A DNA stretch of 64,000 nucleotides from Pseudomonas hydrolytica. GTDB lineage: Bacteria; Pseudomonadota; Gammaproteobacteria; Pseudomonadales; Pseudomonadaceae. Within the stretch, counting starts at the first letter, position 1; each line of letters begins with the position of its first letter. This document shows, piece by piece, positions 62,932 to 64,000 of this stretch. The DNA lies in NCBI RefSeq assembly GCF_021495345.1, contig NZ_CP099397.1, forward strand, positions 5,227,096 through 5,291,095, read 5' to 3'. The notes beneath the pieces were generated by a model, which was not told the DNA's origin, did no database searches, and worked only from the letters and a program-made list of their open reading frames with translations. The position numbers were made by a program, and so were the translations under genes.

Positions 62932-63328
62932 GGGGATTGTCGCTTGTCCCGGGGGAGACGTCTGCGTCGCGACTGGGCCGGCTACGGGCCAGGCGTTTCC
63001 AGAGCTTGCCGAACTGCTGAGCGAGTTCGCCATTCTCCAGATCGCCTAACCCCTTGCGGGCGACCACCACGATATCCCAGCCCACCAGGTTGTCCTGGTT
63101 GAGCCGAAAGGATTCGCGGATTTGACGCTTGATGCGGTTGCGCTCGACGGCGAGCTTGACGCTCTTCTTGCCGATCACCAGACCTAGGCGGGGATGATCA
63201 AGCTGGTTATCGCGCGCTAGCAGCAGGACACTTTTGCCCGGAGCTTTGCCGCTTGGGGAGTCGAAGACTGCCTTGAATTGCCGGGGAGTCAGCAGTCGCT
63301 TTTCCCGGCCGAAGCCTCGACTCACCAC
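62924..63328 (-). CDS. rnpA: Ribonuclease P protein component
   Basis: A 134-residue basic protein: [49 protein letters not shown] (RNR motif). Start is one of two adjacent GTG codons (63328 used). Follows rpmH by 13 bp. Confidence 0.97.
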   Translation of the reverse strand: MVSRGFGREKRLLTPRQFKAVFDSPSGKAPGKSVLLLARDNQLDHPRLGLVIGKKSVKLAVERNRIKRQIRESFRLNQDNLVGWDIVVVARKGLGDLENGELAQQFGKLWKRLARSRPSRDADVSPGTSDNPHA

Positions 63329-63341
63329 CTGTCTGGATGAA

Positions 63342-63476
63342 TTAGACAGTCAGACGCTTGCGGCCCTTGGCGCGACGACGCGACAGGACGGCACGGCCGT
63401 TCTTGGTGGCCATGCGGGCACGGAAACCGTGGGTACGAGCGCGCTTGATGGTGCTGGGTTGGAAAGTGCGTTTCAT
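63342..63476 (-). CDS. rpmH: 50S ribosomal protein L34
   Basis: A 44-residue very basic protein: [20 protein letters not shown], ending GRKRLTV. Standard length and the canonical neighbour of rnpA. Confidence 0.99.
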   Translation of the reverse strand: MKRTFQPSTIKRARTHGFRARMATKNGRAVLSRRRAKGRKRLTV

Positions 63477-63489
63477 GGTGCGTTACCTG

Positions 63490-63994
63490 GGTGATCGACT
63501 AGGGTCGGAATGACCCTGGTTTAAAGAGACCGGCAATTCTAGAGAAAGCCGCGCGGTAGGTCAATTTCCAACCAGCCTTATTCGCCAGATAGGAATAGAA
63601 AGAAGGAAATCTTTAAAGCTCTCTTTCTGAATTGATGACTATTGGTGCCGAGACGATCTGTGGACAAGTGCTCTGGTGCCCCGTTGCCACTGCTCGAGCG
63701 GCGATGACAAGGCTGTCCAAAAGAGGTGCTCGAGCTGTGCGAAGCCTGCCCACAAGCTGGGGGCCAAACGCGTCTTTACCCACAGCCGGGTTATCCGGGC
63801 ATTCTTCCCCAGGCTTGTACAGAGACTTGCGGGGCGCTTATCCACAAGGCTCAGGTCTATCCTGATAAGTCTGATGAATGTAACTAAGGCTTTGATTTTA
63901 CTTGGCCATCTAGCGCCTGGCGTGTGGATAACTCGGGCGTTGCTCGCTACAATAGCCGCTGTTTTTGCATCGCCGCCTGGATAGGGGATAGTCA
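63490..63994. other. oriC: Chromosomal replication origin (oriC)
   Basis: The rpmH-dnaA gap. Exact DnaA boxes TTATCCACA (63838-63846) and TGTGGATAA (63923-63931), plus near boxes at 63659 (TGTGGACAA) and 63791 (TTATCCGGG). An AT-rich part lies about 63580-63650 and another about 63875-63905. This is the known location of Pseudomonas oriC. Confidence 0.9.
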
Positions 63995-64000
63995 GTGTCA
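63995..64000 (+). CDS. dnaA: Start of dnaA (first two codons only)
   Basis: GTG TCA at the window end with GGGG about 8 bases before. Position after rpmH/oriC and the GTG-Ser start match Pseudomonas DnaA. The rest lies outside the window. Confidence 0.8.

Overview
The window is a high-GC gammaproteobacterial chromosome segment, almost certainly from a Pseudomonas. The right end carries the canonical Pseudomonas origin block (dnaA start, oriC, rpmH, rnpA, yidD, yidC, mnmE, mnmG, rsmG, parA, parB, atpI-B-E-F-H-A-G-D-C, glmU, a LysE-type exporter gene, glmR, glmS) in the order known from P. aeruginosa. The species cannot be fixed from sequence alone. No tRNA, rRNA, prophage, complete IS or CRISPR array was seen.

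Left part, 1-12.6 kb, mostly minus strand: a truncated PepSY membrane protein behind a TonB-dependent siderophore receptor, a DUF3617 protein, then a TAXI-type TRAP transporter operon (binding protein, fused permease, DUF1850 protein). Upstream of it lie a near-consensus sigma-54 promoter and genes for a DctB/DctD-like two-component system that probably drives it. dctB follows a cyclopropane fatty acid synthase gene (cfa) by 9 bp.

Middle, 12.7-41 kb: a large aerobic cobalamin region in several transcription units. (a) A minus-strand TonB receptor / ABC transporter operon with a cobalamin riboswitch and, closer to the gene, a strong Zur-like palindrome. (b) Minus-strand cobL-cobK plus a [2Fe-2S] ferredoxin-like protein gene. 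(c) Plus-strand cobG-cobH-cobI-cobJ behind a cobalamin riboswitch that carries a 136-bp MITE-like insertion. (d) Minus-strand cobW-cobN-chlI/chlD-cobF behind a third riboswitch, where chlI and chlD are joined by what looks like a classic -1 programmed frameshift (A AAA AAG plus a downstream hairpin). (e) Plus-strand cobE-cobM. Between units (c) and (d) sits an accessory stretch: GlxA-type AraC regulator, LysE exporter, flavin-reductase-like protein, SDR with divergent LysR regulator, AhpD-like protein and an azoreductase-like protein.

Right part, 41-64 kb: a small unknown gene, a ParD-like/methionine aminopeptidase pair, then the amino-sugar (glmS, glmR, glmU), ATP synthase, chromosome partition, tRNA modification and membrane insertion genes leading to oriC and the first two codons of dnaA. 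A perfect 14-bp parS core lies inside cobW, about 25 kb from oriC. Exact DnaA-box sequences are strongly over-represented across the right two thirds, and the mnmG-mnmE intergenic region resembles a second origin-like module.

REP-type repeats are scattered throughout; one pair lies inside the signal-peptide region of the ABC substrate-binding protein.
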